A stretch of 64,000 bases of DNA from Pristionchus mayeri (GCA_036245805.1 BTRK01000004.1:40326907-40390906); one strand, 5' to 3'; positions 11,463 to 22,444 are shown, numbered from the stretch's first letter. The notes: a model not told the origin generated them from the sequence alone. Translations and numbers: made by a program.

Positions 11463-12131
11463 GTACAATTACAACATTATATTCAGAAATAATTAAATTA
11501 AAGGACAGTCATGTTACACCATAGAAAGATTTCAAATACTGCGTTTCCCAAAAAATCATAAGGTTGCCCCCCGGAAAAAGATCTGACCGAATTGACTTTC
11601 AAGGAATACGGCAATCGATTGGTTTTTGGTACGGTGGAAAATGCTAGTCTGGCCATCCATGCCTTCCACCATGCTTGGATTGCAGAGGCTATGCGTTGCT
11701 CTCGCAGGAATTCGAAAAGCCCAAATCTACAGTACCGACGGACGGACAAACATCGTGACACCTCATTCTTGCATATCATTCAAGTGTGCGTGACAAATTT
11801 CTAGATGTTAAGTGCGTGCAGACCATGTAGGCCGCTCGCGCACACGATCCCAAACACGCCATCCGCCCACCTCCTCCAGATCAAAAAAAGCTTACGGGTT
11901 AAGGTAATATAGCAATAGCGGGGAACTACGTTCTGTTACAGGCGGGTTTAAAATAACGGACTCGTGACTTGGATACACTTCTGTGAATATTCGAAAAAAG
12001 GTACAAATTCGACAGTCATATGTGCGACCCATCGAATATTATCTGACCCAGCGCTAATTTTGACCTACCGCAATCATAAATTATTTTCCCCACCATTCCC
12101 TGGTTTTTTCGAAGCATGTCAAAACGTTTTG

Positions 12132-12198
12132 ACGCCGACGGGCACCGAACTCCCAACTTTTCGTTTTCCAGTTCATCCCGTTAGCCACTCGGCCATGA
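12132..12198 (-). pseudogene. tRNA-like module 4 (decayed B box)
   Basis: The A box TGGCCGAGTGG is intact but the B box has become AGTTCGGTGCC. This is the most diverged unit of the series. Confidence 0.6.
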
Positions 12199-13632
12199 TA
12201 AAATCTTGAAATATTTTTCAAAAAACATTAAATTCAAGGACAATCATGATTTACCAAACAAACAATTTAAATACGCCGTTTTTCAAAAAGTCGTAAAGTA
12301 TTGCGAAATAGGTTGCTCCACGGAAAAAGGTCTGACCGAGTTGACTTTCAAGGAATACGGTAATCGATTAGGCCGAAATTCTGGGAATATAGTTGCCGCG
12401 GCCAAGCAAGTCGATCAGCACTATTGGATTGTGGATAGAGTGCGAGGGTTTTGGTGGCGAAGAAATGAGTGGCTACCGTAACCTGAACAGACGGAAAAAC
12501 CTTTGTTTTTTGGACCTCCTGAAAATTTTGCCAGAGGGACCAAAGCTGGACATATGTCTGCTGGGCATGTGCCCCGATGCCGCTCTTAGCGCCCCCACTC
12601 CCACACTCCCACAAACCCTCCAGCAAAAAAGCTTACGGTTTACTGGTAATATAGCAACTAAGAAAAACCATTTTTTGAGCAACTTACGCTTCGAATAAGT
12701 ATGAGAAATTCTAATAATTTTAAAAATCGACCTCCGAAAATCGAGTGAAAATTGAAATTTTTGCTCTATTAAAGATAGTTGTTTACTGAATATTTTAAAA
12801 ATAACCGTACACACATCTCCTTCTATGGTTTCTACATGGGTCTCATACAATATTCTCAAATTGAGTTAGAATTTTTTAAACGGCATGACCGAAAATCGAC
12901 TTTTCAGCGTATTTTACCGAAATGAGATACTGTTTCCACTACCTGATAGCGGAATAATATAGTAAACACTCACATGCAATAAATATAAAAGTATTTGGTA
13001 TGGATCATTATAGTTCGAAGGAAAAAAATAATGAAAAATAGTGAACGAACTTTCGGAACACCCTAATATCTCCATACAACGAAAAACTAAAAATTTGTGC
13101 CTAGGATACTTTTTCATGTAGATCACGAAAATTGACCTTAGGAAGCCGTATTGACCCCTCATTCTCTGTTGTGCGCCGAAGTGGGCGGTCGGATTTTGGA
13201 ACTTTTGTTTGGAGCTTCCAAACTCCATATTAGGTGAATCGCGAGAGAATCGACCATTTGAGGGGGGTGGGCGGCGGTAGGAAAAAAATGTGTCCTATCC
13301 TCCAACAAATTTACCTACAAGTATTTCAAATGATGCTCTTTCAAACTGCGTCGTCAGAATTTTGATATCGGTCGTCAACCTCGAGATTCAGAAGGCCAAA
13401 TTTGGTACTGTCACTTTTCAACTATCAAATCGCGTTCACTTAAATTTTCATAAATCCGTTTAAAATGAAGATAGAAGGTCGTTCTTTATTTGAAAAGAAA
13501 GCTATTAGCATGCTCTACAACTTCACCGTTGAGGTCATCATTCCTAGTCTTCATCCTGGTGCGGGGCGGTCGGGTGGACCAAAAGTGACGTAACTTTGTA
13601 AATCGGAACAACTATCTGGGTTTTCATGCTTA

Positions 13633-14818
13633 CGTTGTAGTATATGCATGTGCCTCAGTTGACGCCAAAATGAAAAAATCGGGGTATAAACAAAAAAAAT
13701 GCTCTCACTTTTGTAAGGCGACCCCAAAATGAGTTCTGGACAAGAGTACTTCCGTATCTTCAATTGGCCTCATTTGGGCTCAAAATCGTTCAGAATCTTC
13801 CAAAACAACATTATAAGTGTCTTCCCTCCATATTATAGCACTTTCTCGCCAGACCGAAAATTTGGAAATCGGTATTTTGACCAATTTCGACATGCGGGAG
13901 TGGCCCAAATGCACTAAATGGGTTTCAAATAATGTAAATACATTCCCCGAAACAGCTCAAAGAAAGTGCCTCCTGAAAAGAGGATATTTCGCCTGAAGAA
14001 TCAAAGGAAAGACGCAAAACTGTGCCCCTGGTCAAAATAGACATAGAGACTCGGTATATGGATATAAATGTAGAGCACGATGAGATAAACATTTCATCTG
14101 TTGAAAGTGAGTCTCTATCTTATCGTTGAAGCGTGCTACAGAGCCTGGAAGTTTGCAGAAATAGGATATAATCCCCCGAGAGCGCGCGTTCTAACCGTCT
14201 GGCTCTCTCGCCGTCTGACCTCCCTCTCCCTCCCCTCGATTTAGCGCTCCCCAGGGCCCGTTTCCCGTCGTTTCTGGCGAACTTCCAGGCTCTGTAGCAT
14301 GCTTCAACGTAAAGATAGAGAGGCTCACTTTCAACAGATGAAATGCTTAGCTCATCGTGCTCTACATTTTATCCATATACCGAGTCTCTATGTCTATTTT
14401 GACCAGGGGCACCGTTTTGCGTCTTTCCTTGGATTCTTCAGACGAAATATCCTCTTTTCAGGAGGCATTTTTCTATGAGCTGTTTCGAGGAATGTATTTA
14501 CATTATTTGAAACCCATTTAGTGCATTTGGGTCCATCCCGCATGTCGAAATTGGTCAAAATACCGATTTTCAAATTTTCTGTCAGGTGACCACTTATGAC
14601 CAATGAAAGTGCTATAATATGGGGGAAGGCACTTATAATGTTGTTTTGGAAGATTCTGAACGATTTTGAGCCCAAATGAGGCCAATTGAAGATACGGAAG
14701 TACTCTTGTCCAGAACTCATTTTGGGGTCGCCTTACAAAAGTGAGAGCATTTTTTTTTGTTTATACCCCGATTTCTTTCCTTTTTGGCGTCAAGTGAGGC
14801 ACATGTATGTACTACAAC
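13633..14818. mobile_element. Foldback element with TTA target duplication
   Basis: A 1.2-kb palindrome with its axis near 14225. Termini: GTTGTAGTA at the left and TACTACAAC at the right. It interrupts the left arm of the surrounding inverted repeat. The intact counterpart at about 16240-16275 (rc) reads 'catgcttaaaggtcctccg', whereas here it is 'catgctta', then the element, then 'ttaaaggtcctccg'. TTA is therefore duplicated (13630-13632, 14819-14821). A 3-bp TWA duplication is typical of PIF/Harbinger transposons; the family assignment is inference. Confidence 0.8.
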
Positions 14819-15079
14819 TTAAAGGTCCTCCGAAAGCCAAAAATTACCTCCTCTTAATATTGTTTTAAACGTTGTTATTCAGTAGAAAAATGTGCCATCA
14901 ACAAAGAAATTGAACGAAAATAGCCCCAGGGCTCGTAATTAGCCATAATGTGTGAAATATCGAATGGATTGAACCGCACGATCGTGGTAGGATAGAGACA
15001 ATTTCAAATAGTGGTTACTGTAGGGTAGTATTCATAGCTGTTCAGAAATGGCAGCGAGTGTGAGGGGGTGCGGTGCACA

Positions 15080-16140
15080 AGGCATGTGATAGTAGGTCAT
15101 GAGTAGGTCAAGACTAGAGCCATAACCAATCGATAGTACAGTACACATAGATACCGTATACCGCTACCGTAACCCTGATTATTGAGAACTGACTTTATTT
15201 TCAAAAAGTCAAGATACCGTACCCAACCGGTCCTACTGTACACATACCGTAACCCAGTGTACAGTACCCCTTGCTACCGTACTCCACACCACTGCGATCA
15301 ATCCTAAACTGACTTTTTTCCAAAACATTTTCTATTGAGTTGCTATACATGCTATACCGTACCCAATCGATAGTACAGTACCTCCAGATACCGTATACCG
15401 CTACCGTAACCCCGATTATCGCAAACTAACTTTATTTTTAAAAAGTCCTGGTGACGTGCCCAATCGATTATACACTGCCCAAGGAACTACAGTAACCCAG
15501 CTCCTTGGGTCAGATCCAGTTCATTGGGTCAAACATTTTTCTAATAATCCCAAATCGAATTTAAAATTATTTTAAAGTATCCTACCGTATATGAGATTAT
15601 TGTATAATCATTTAATAATCAATTTTGGATTTTTAGAAAAATGTTTTAAATATTTAGAAAAATGTTTGACCCAAGGAACTGGATCTGACCCAAGGAGCTG
15701 GGTTACTGTAGTTCCTTGGATAGTGTATAATCGATTGGGCACGGTACCAGGACTTTTTAAAAATAAAGTTATTTTGCGATAATCGGGGTTACGGTAGTGG
15801 TATACGATATCTGGAGGTACTGTACTATCGATTGGGTACGGTATAGAGCAAGAATCAACTCTATAGAAAATGTTTTGGAAAGTCAGTTTACGATTGACCG
15901 CAGTGGTGTGTATTACGGTAGCAAGGGGTACTGTACACTGGGTTACGGTATGGGTACTGTAGGATTAATTAGGTACGGTATATTGACTTTATGAAAATAA
16001 AGTTAGTTCTCGATAATAGGGATTACGGTAGCGGTATACGGTATCTAGAAGTACTGTACGATCGATTGTGTACGGTACTTAGTCTTGATCTACCATGACA
16101 CAATTATCGACCATGACCCGAAAATACATGCCTTGTACAG
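15080..16140. repeat. ~1-kb palindrome rich in CTACCGTAAC motifs
   Basis: Axis near 15598. 'aggtcaagact' at 15105-15115 pairs with 'agtcttgatct' at 16081. Both arms carry series of 'taccgtatacc', 'ctaccgtaacc', 'caatcgatagtacagtac' and 'ccaaggaact'. Pairing weakens outward, to about 15080 and 16140. Non-coding; likely a foldback transposon. Confidence 0.8.
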
Positions 16141-16370
16141 TATCCCGCTGGTGCTCGATCTACTGTATGATACTGTACAATTTTTGAAATTGCGCGGAAG
16201 GGCTTGCGGTTCAATCACTAGCCGCGAATTTGAAAAAAATCGGTGGTTTCGGAGGACCTTTAAGCATGAAAACCCAGAAAGTTTTTTTCCGATTTCCAAA
16301 GTTACGTCACTTTTGGTCCACCCGATCAAAATTCTGACGGCGCAGTTTGAAAGAGCATCATTTGAAATAC

Positions 16371-16430
16371 TTAGTAGGTAAATTTGTTGGAGGATAGGAC
16401 TTAGTAGGTAAATTTGTTGGAGGATAGGAC
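16371..16430. repeat. Exact 30-bp tandem duplication
   Basis: The 30 bases beginning 'ttagtaggtaaatttg' and ending 'gaggataggac' occur twice in a row (16371-16400 and 16401-16430), in the right arm of the inverted repeat. The left arm has one copy. Confidence 0.95.
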
Positions 16431-16486
16431 ACATTTTTTTCCTACCGCCGCAGCGTGGTCGATTCTCTCGCGATTCATCTCATATG

Positions 16487-17510
16487 AGATACTTTTTGAG
16501 TCAGTGAACGTATTTGTGAAGACCTTTGGCAATGTGCGGAAACTCGAATCGCCCTAAATGTGCCCACGCGTAGTACTCGACGAGCATAGCTCGGGTGTTT
16601 GAACCGTTCAACGTCTTCTGAGAGATTGCATGAAAAGCGCACACCTGAGGAACTAGCTGCAAAAGTTTAAGCATCATCCAAAAGAAAATTATGGCAGAGT
16701 CCAGTGGAGACGGGAAAACTTTTGTACTAGCGATTTGTCCCGGTACCGGCTTTTAGGTATTTTCCGTACTTCGTTCCGGCTCTGACGTAACATGGTTCAT
16801 TTTTGAGCTACAGTGGCCAGCTTGTGCTCAATGCGCGGAAAATTATTTAAAAAAAACTTTCATGTTCAGACCAAAGCCGTGTGAGCGCAAAATCACGTTG
16901 AAAGTATCGAAAAACAGAGTCGAGGTTCATAAAAAAATTCATATCTCGCTTGGAACCCCACCTTTTAGTGGATTTTTATTACAGTTTCAGAATCTACGTA
17001 CCCATGTTAATCAAGGAAAAATGCGAGCGAGAAGCCCTCGGGGTGAGAATATGTTACGCTAACGAAAAATATATGCTCAATTCACAAATTCGTCAATCGT
17101 TCAGATATTTCTTTTCTTTCATAATTGGATTATTTCTAACATAGACATGCTCAATTCTGTTGAAAAAATCGAAGATTTCTACAATTCTTGAAAATCATAT
17201 TTTTCACCTCGATATTTCTCAAATTTGAAGGTTTCAAACACTGATCAGTTTCCACCTAACGTCGGAAATCGATAAAATCGTTTTTTACTTCAGACATGAA
17301 TGCAATTCCCCAGAAATTTTTCAAGAACTCCCCTGAATATTATGTGTACCATAGCTTCTGCTTGAGCGAATACGTCTTTCAGTAGAAAGGCGCGAATTAA
17401 AATTGTCAATAAGGAAGTCAAAATTAATTATGAATGCATTATGGAGTATTTTCTGGGTTACTGTAAGTGAGTGCAAAATTTTGACGACTTTTCCGGTCAA
17501 ACTTTTTTTA
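16487..17510 (+). repeat. Single arm of a foldback family also at 33.7 kb
   Basis: The start (16487-16545: 'gtcagtgaacgtatttgtgaagacctttggc') matches the 40.94-kb terminus and, in reverse complement, the 34.71-34.77-kb terminus. The interior (17255-17480: 'caattccccagaaatttttcaagaactcccc', 'ttctgcttgagcgaatac', 'gttactgtaagtgagtgc') matches 33.96-34.20 kb. Only one arm is present, so no foldback can form. Open frames here are short, with no recognised product. Confidence 0.65.
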
Positions 17511-17539
17511 TTATAAACATAGATAATAATTCGCGCAAG

Positions 17540-18740
17540 AATCGGTCTCACAGATCGAGTCTCGATCTTGTACCACTTCCGAAACGCCAATTTCACTTGC
17601 TTCCACATCTACGCAAATATTAAAATTTTCCCTAATTGTTCACTTATCATTTTATTAATGACAAACATACAATAACAATAGCAAATGCATAAATTATAAT
17701 CGCAGCACAAACCTTCCGCTTGTTCGCATTGCTGATGATCTCATCCATAGTTAAATTTCTTTGAATTTCTCCTTCTTCTCTGAACCCCCGCCGAGGTTCC
17801 AAGTGGTACCTGTAAAACAGCCACGTAATGGAAGCTTTATGTTTATCATAGTCCTGGTGAACAAATTGCATACATATTTTTTCAATACAACTACGCAGAT
17901 AGTTAGTGGACAAGGGCAAATTTCAGTTACAAAACAGCCAGCAGCTACAGAGTTCCATGTCTCTTTCGTATAATCTGAGAATTAACTGTTCTCAATGCGT
18001 AGGCTGTGTCGACTCGGAAAAAACAATGATGAAGTTCAGTTTGCTGTGTGAATAATTTGTAATCCACCCTCCAGAAATGTCGATGCTTCAGCACATTTGT
18101 ACATGCTGCAAATATTACGAAATTAGAAACAAGAGGTGATTTATTAATATTTTTCCATACTAAAAGTTGAGACCATCGAACATGTAAACGCCGCTAGAAA
18201 TATCACGCACTTCTAAAACCAGAATTCGCCAATGCAACCGATGATATGATATATGATATATACTTCATAGTATATATACTTCCAAAACCAGAGTGAGCCT
18301 AACACATTCGACAAAAATGAATACGATTAACTTTAAAAAAAACAGGAAATGTTTTGTTCTGAATCACATTCCAGAAAAAGTATAGGTTCTTGTAGAGATT
18401 TTCACCTCGTAAAGATCAATCAATCTAGATTATGCATGAAAATATGGAAGAAATGCATTGCAAATCACTGAATTTCTATTCAGTCATCAAAGAAAAAGAA
18501 TTTTTTCCCTACCATGCATCATCGTTACTAGAAAACAATTCTTAATTGAAGACATTGCGAACATTATCCATTTCCCTGTTCAACAACTCAATTGAGAAAA
18601 GGCATGAGAGGGGTGGTTGGACTCGACTTTAACCATGTTTTAGGAATATCTGTAGTAGCTCTTCATCCTCTCCTTCATCATTTTGACGCCCATACCATCG
18701 TACTCCTGCCATAACATTTTCATTATTGTAAATTCTCATT
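17540..18740 (+). pseudogene. Family F copy: blocks S, D, E2 and T, decayed
   Basis: Block S near 17545-17590 reads ESRSCTTSETPISLASTST. Its downstream stretch 17730-17930 is duplicated at 39.31-39.53 kb. Block D is near 17940-17995. E2 near 18175-18235 is of the type 'acgccgctag..atatcacgcacttctaaaaccag'. Block T is near 18640-18690. The segment 18395-18690 is about 85-90% similar to 38857-39145. Stops break every frame. Product unknown. Confidence 0.5.
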
Positions 18741-18839
18741 CTTGGGAATTGTAATGAGAGCACACATGATAGTTGTAATGAGAGCACAGACTTGATAATA
18801 CATCACTCGATACTCTCTTCGCCCTCTATCTCTCCTACC

Positions 18840-18969
18840 TCCTCCACCTCCTACTAGCAGAAACAGCAGAGGCAGCATAAGCCAAGCGAGGGAACCCGGA
18901 GATGAAGCACAACCATTGAAAAAAAGAAGTTGATAAGTTCAATTGTCGACTTATTTATTTTTGATTTTT
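18840..18969 (+). pseudogene. Family F exon-like block E1 plus start of its intron
   Basis: 'gcagaaacagcagaggcagcataagccaagcgagggaacccggagatgaagcac' matches E1, followed by the A/T-rich intron-like stretch found in other copies. The RTE LINE interrupts that stretch at 18977. The missing continuation resumes at 21937. Confidence 0.5.
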
Positions 18970-18977
18970 ATTGAACA

Positions 18978-21928
18978 AAATCAAAAACAACTCCATTCGA
19001 TTCGAGCGCGGCTGAGGGGTGGTCGGTCTCGACTTTCCTCTCTGTTTGTTCTCGTTTGGGAGTCCCCCGACGTCGACTTGGACAACCGTCGGTGGTATCT
19101 GTCTGCCACATGCCCGTCGCCAACCTACGCATCGGGACCATCAACTGTCGAACGCTCAAGAAGGACGACCGGGTGGCTGAGATAGAAGATGCTGTGAGTA
19201 GATGCCCTTTTGACGTCATTGCTCTTCAAGAAATAAGACGCAAAGGCCAAACTTGCCTTACCCTAGCCCACTCACAACACCTGCTAGTGGCATATGGCAC
19301 TCAATCAGCCCATGGCACTGGCTTCCTTGTTAGCAATCGATGGGCAAACTCCTGCATCTTCCACCCAGTTAACGAACGAATCTCGTACCTCGATCTACCA
19401 ACAATTGGGTTGCGCATAATCACTGCCTACGCACCCACTTCAGCCTATCCTGATCATGTCTTCGATCGATTTCTCAATGATTTAAGTTCCCTAATTGCCA
19501 CCTCTGCCCGTCGTGTTCGCCGACCGGGGGGTGGAAAGGGGCATTTAGTGGTACTCGGAGATTTTAACTCGAAGATCGGTTCCCGCGAAGAGAACACTGA
19601 AAAGTTCATAGGAGTGCATGGATATGGCGAACGCAATGAAAGAGGACAAACCCTAGTCGACTTTTGCAACGAAGTTAAGCTGTACGTTCAAAATACACGC
19701 TTTCAGAAAAGAGAAACCCGCAAATGGACCTGGCTTAGTCCGAACATGAGAACTCGTAATGCAATTGATTATGTGATGAGCCTAAACCCCAGCATAGTTC
19801 AAGATGTGACTGTAATCGGAAGCTTCGATCTATCAACTGACCACAGGCTGCTAATGGCCAAAGTCCGAATACAATCGAAAGTGAAGCAAATTTATCATGC
19901 GCCGAAGCCAGTTCATACTCTCGATCAGGCAAAATTTGCTGCTGCAATACTCTCGTTACAAAGGAAAGATACAACCAGTTATGAAAGTCTTGCTTCCGCT
20001 ATGAGATCAGTAGCCAATGACTCCATGAAAGTGGTAGTAAAAGAAGAGAGGTTCTCCCATCGCACGAAGAGATTGTTCATCGAAAGAAGACGCCTTAGAG
20101 ACAATGTACCCACTCCAATCAACCGAGTAATGTTCTCTATCACGAGCAAGGCGTTGCGAATATCAATCCAAGACGATATCAGAAAAGGTCATTTGGAAGT
20201 TGTTCGACGAGCCGTTGAATATGGTTACAGTACGAAGAAAGCTCTGCAATCATCACAAGTAGGCAATACCAAACTTTATCAACTGAAAAGGAGTGACGGT
20301 TCGGTGGCGAATACGAAACATGAAATGAACAGAGTTGTCAAAAATTTCTACGATGCTCTGTTTCAAAGAACGAGACGCCCGAAAAGATTGCAATTCAAGG
20401 CCAGTGATCCCTTCTTACCAATAATTGAAAGCGAAGTAAAAATGGCAATTCGGAAATTGAAAAATGGAAAGTCGCCGGGGCCGGACAAGATCAGCGCTGA
20501 GATGCTCAAATGTGCATCTGACACTGTTATCAACCCACTATGCACACTTTTCAATACATGGATCTCCAAGGAATCTGTGCCCCCAAAATTGCCAAATTCA
20601 TTTATCTCGCTCATTTATAAGAAAGGAAGTCACCTAGAAATCGCAAATTATCGGCCAATCGCTCTCTTGAATCTGGTGTACAAAGTGTTTACATCAACAA
20701 TCGATAGCCGGATCGAACGTACACTGTCACAAAATCAGCCACCAGAACAAGCAGGCTTTCGCAAGAACTATACCACGACAGATCACATATTCGCACTCAA
20801 CGAATTGATCTGTCGCTCCACTGAATACGACTTCCCGCTCTATCTCGTCTTTATAGACTTCGCAAAAGCGTTCGATTCTGTGGAGTTTAGTGGCGTGTGG
20901 AGTGCCCTTTGTCAACAAGGTGTTCATTCAAAAATCATCAATACAATGAGAGATGTATATGATCGTGCTGAAGTTTTCGTGAAAGTAGGAAGAAGCAAAG
21001 TTCCAATCGAAGTGGGCAGAGGTGTCCGTCAAGGAGACCCCCTATCCCCACACTTATTCAATTGTGTATTGGAGAGTGTCTTCCGTGAACTTGACTGGTC
21101 GAATTATGGAATCAGCATAGATGGAAAGGAAATGAACCACTTACGGTATGCAGACGATATTGTTTTAATTTCCCACAACCCAAAAGAAATATCGCGAATG
21201 ATGGATGAACTAGTGAAGGAAAGTGCAAAAGTCGGATTAACGATCAATAAGAAGAAAACTGTCGCCATGTCAAATAGAAATCAAACGCCATTGTTCATAG
21301 ATCAAGATCAATTGATCTACGTGAACAGTTTCATTTACCTTGGCGTCCGCTTATCATTCGACAATATTCTTCTGCTAGAAATAAACAGGAGGATCGGAAG
21401 CGGTTGGAAAGCGTTTAACCGTTTTCACGATTTTCTTACAAACAAATGCGTTGCAATGGGACTAAAAGCAAGAGTCTATCGAATGTGTATTGAACCTGCG
21501 CTCTTGTACGGCTGTGAAGTATGGAGCACTACGAAGAAAATAAGATCAAGGTTGATAGTAGCTCAACGCTCGATGATGAGAAAAATGGCAAACGTAACGA
21601 GGATGGACAGAAAAACCAATGACTGGCTCTCAAACAAAGTGCCCCTTCAAGATGTTCGAGTAAGAGCAATGCAGAGGAAATGGAAATGGGCGAGAAGTAT
21701 AGCTTTGTTTAATGATGAAAGATGGACGCAGCGATTAGCTCAATGGACACCTTGGGACAGAGAATGACTGATCGGAAGGCCCAAAATGAGGTGGCGAGAC
21801 GAACTTGTGCGCCACTTGGGAGTTAACTGGGCCGACAAAAGCAGAAGATACCCCGATAAGTGGAACGAATGCATGATTCAACAGGCCCGTGACCTGATGC
21901 TTGAATAAATTTGATTTGATTTGATTTG
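18978..21928 (+). mobile_element. RTE-clade non-LTR retrotransposon, nearly full length
   Basis: The element is bounded by the 8-bp direct repeat attgaaca (18970-18977 and 21929-21936), a likely target-site duplication. The 3' end is a short run of TTTGAT repeats directly after the last coding codon, the usual RTE/BovB-type tail in place of poly(A). The 5' end starts near the shared leader 'gcgcggctgaggggtgg' (about 19006). It lies in the E1-E2 intron of a family F copy. Confidence 0.88.
19056..21767 (+). CDS. RTE-clade endonuclease/reverse transcriptase polyprotein
   Basis: 903 residues. The AP-like endonuclease cuts target DNA: LRIGTINCRTL at 24-34, ALQE at 56-59, AYAPT at 124-128, VVLGDFN at 165-171, IDYV at 237-240 and TDHRLL at 261-266. 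Reverse transcriptase follows (about 480-760), with IDFAKAFDSV near 599, VRQGDPLSP near 656 and YADDIVLI near 698, so the catalytic aspartates are intact. Comparison with the 3.6-4.5-kb copy suggests the real start is Met19 (19110); the first 18 residues are in a frame not shared by that copy. The frame ends at a TGA (21765-21767) just before GRPKMRWRDEL, a C-terminal segment typical of RTE, which continues in the same frame for 46 codons to TAA at 21906-21908. A single nonsense change thus removes the C-terminal tail. Expected to act on its own mRNA in the nucleus. Confidence 0.93.
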   Translation: MGVPRRRLGQPSVVSVCHMPVANLRIGTINCRTLKKDDRVAEIEDAVSRCPFDVIALQEIRRKGQTCLTLAHSQHLLVAYGTQSAHGTGFLVSNRWANSCIFHPVNERISYLDLPTIGLRIITAYAPTSAYPDHVFDRFLNDLSSLIATSARRVRRPGGGKGHLVVLGDFNSKIGSREENTEKFIGVHGYGERNERGQTLVDFCNEVKLYVQNTRFQKRETRKWTWLSPNMRTRNAIDYVMSLNPSIVQDVTVIGSFDLSTDHRLLMAKVRIQSKVKQIYHAPKPVHTLDQAKFAAAILSLQRKDTTSYESLASAMRSVANDSMKVVVKEERFSHRTKRLFIERRRLRDNVPTPINRVMFSITSKALRISIQDDIRKGHLEVVRRAVEYGYSTKKALQSSQVGNTKLYQLKRSDGSVANTKHEMNRVVKNFYDALFQRTRRPKRLQFKASDPFLPIIESEVKMAIRKLKNGKSPGPDKISAEMLKCASDTVINPLCTLFNTWISKESVPPKLPNSFISLIYKKGSHLEIANYRPIALLNLVYKVFTSTIDSRIERTLSQNQPPEQAGFRKNYTTTDHIFALNELICRSTEYDFPLYLVFIDFAKAFDSVEFSGVWSALCQQGVHSKIINTMRDVYDRAEVFVKVGRSKVPIEVGRGVRQGDPLSPHLFNCVLESVFRELDWSNYGISIDGKEMNHLRYADDIVLISHNPKEISRMMDELVKESAKVGLTINKKKTVAMSNRNQTPLFIDQDQLIYVNSFIYLGVRLSFDNILLLEINRRIGSGWKAFNRFHDFLTNKCVAMGLKARVYRMCIEPALLYGCEVWSTTKKIRSRLIVAQRSMMRKMANVTRMDRKTNDWLSNKVPLQDVRVRAMQRKWKWARSIALFNDERWTQRLAQWTPWDRE

Positions 21929-21936
21929 ATTGAACA

Positions 21937-22420
21937 TCAACCTAATAGTAACTAAAAAGAAAGATTATTCATTTTTATTTTTCAGAACGACTCCTGCGAA
22001 GCATCGAACTGGTAGACACCATGAAACCTAACATGCGTTCTATAGCGCGCCTAGCAAGTCACACATTTTTTGTTGCGCTAGCCAAAATCGAGAAATATCA
22101 GCTTACAGGAGAGGAAAAGTCTCTGAACGAAATACACTACAGCGTTGTAAGGATGGCCGAACGGATACGGGTTATCCATTTCGACGCGTCACATCGGATG
22201 CGTTCAAATGGATCATCCAAACCATATTTTGAGGAAGATCTGCACCAGCTTCTAGTCCTCGCCGAACTGCTCCATCAAGACCCGTGTCGCCCTCTCATCA
22301 CATAACTATGCTCCATCTACAGAAAAGATGATATTATTGTAAAGTGATCAATACAAGTACGATTGAATGCACAGATTGACTGTCGCTCTTATGTCACACC
22401 CGAAGCGTCATTCCCACTGG
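21937..22420 (+). pseudogene. Family F: E2-T exon with open frame (to 22305), then block S
   Basis: After the LINE the intron resumes (catcaacctaatagtaa) and ends in a good acceptor, 'tttttatttttcag' (about 21972-21985). The exon reads SIELVDTMKPNMRSIARLAS from about 21997 and stays open to 22305. It ends FEEDLHQLLVLAELLHQD...PLIT*, aligning with the ends of copies at 29.9-30.08 kb and 53.88-53.99 kb. Block S-like sequence (SYVTPEASFPL) follows near 22392. One of the best-preserved family members, yet its upstream exon is separated by a 3-kb insertion, so splicing may be impaired. Leucine-rich C-terminus; no domain recognised. Confidence 0.5.
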
Positions 22421-22444
22421 TAGCAAAGGTCTGGCTCTCTCCAT

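Larger units (their letters stand above)
8640..12700 (-). repeat. Tandem array of ~0.85-kb units with tRNA-like modules
   Basis: The marker 'caactagcggggaactacg' (with variants) recurs near 8685, 9279, 10210, 11057, 11915 and, weakly, 12655. The marker at the tRNA-like 5' flank ('ggccatggta.aattacaac') recurs near 9765, 10610, 11456 and 12190. Spacing of the inner copies is about 845 bp. Inside the units, a shorter repeat of about 103-105 bp (tctgacccagcgtctgac...acggtatacggtagctttcgg) is itself tandem (9377, 9480, 9583; 10323, 10428). Read on the minus strand, each full unit begins with a tRNA-like head followed by these short repeats. Open frames inside (9892-10362, 10714-10941) follow the repeats and I do not regard them as genes. 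Confidence 0.85.
8281..13066. mobile_element. 4.8-kb element with Tc1/mariner-like TIRs
   Basis: The left terminus TTGGGGTGTTCCGAAAG continues TTCGTTCACTA. The right terminus, reverse-complemented, reads TTAGGGTGTTCCGAAAG plus the same continuation. TA flanks both ends (8279-8280, 13067-13068). No DDE transposase was recognised, so the element appears non-autonomous. The interior is mostly a tandem array of about 0.85-kb units carrying tRNA-like modules. Much larger than an ordinary mariner MITE. Confidence 0.75.
13229..16487. repeat. Outer 3.2-kb inverted repeat with nested elements
   Basis: The left arm (about 13229-13632: 'gaatcgcgagagaatcgacca', 'ggcggtaggaaaaaaatgtg', 'gggtggaccaaaagtgacgt') is repeated inverted at about 16229-16487. 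The left arm carries about 170 bp (13385-13560) absent from the right one. Between the arms lie two further palindromes (13633-14818 and 15080-16140). No gene was recognised; open frames here mirror each other because of the inverted arms. Confidence 0.85.

Noticed and set aside
13729..14720. Shared MSSGQEYFRIFNWPHLGSK frames as a conserved protein
   Set aside because: Both come from the inverted arms of one palindrome; similarity is by structure, not selection.
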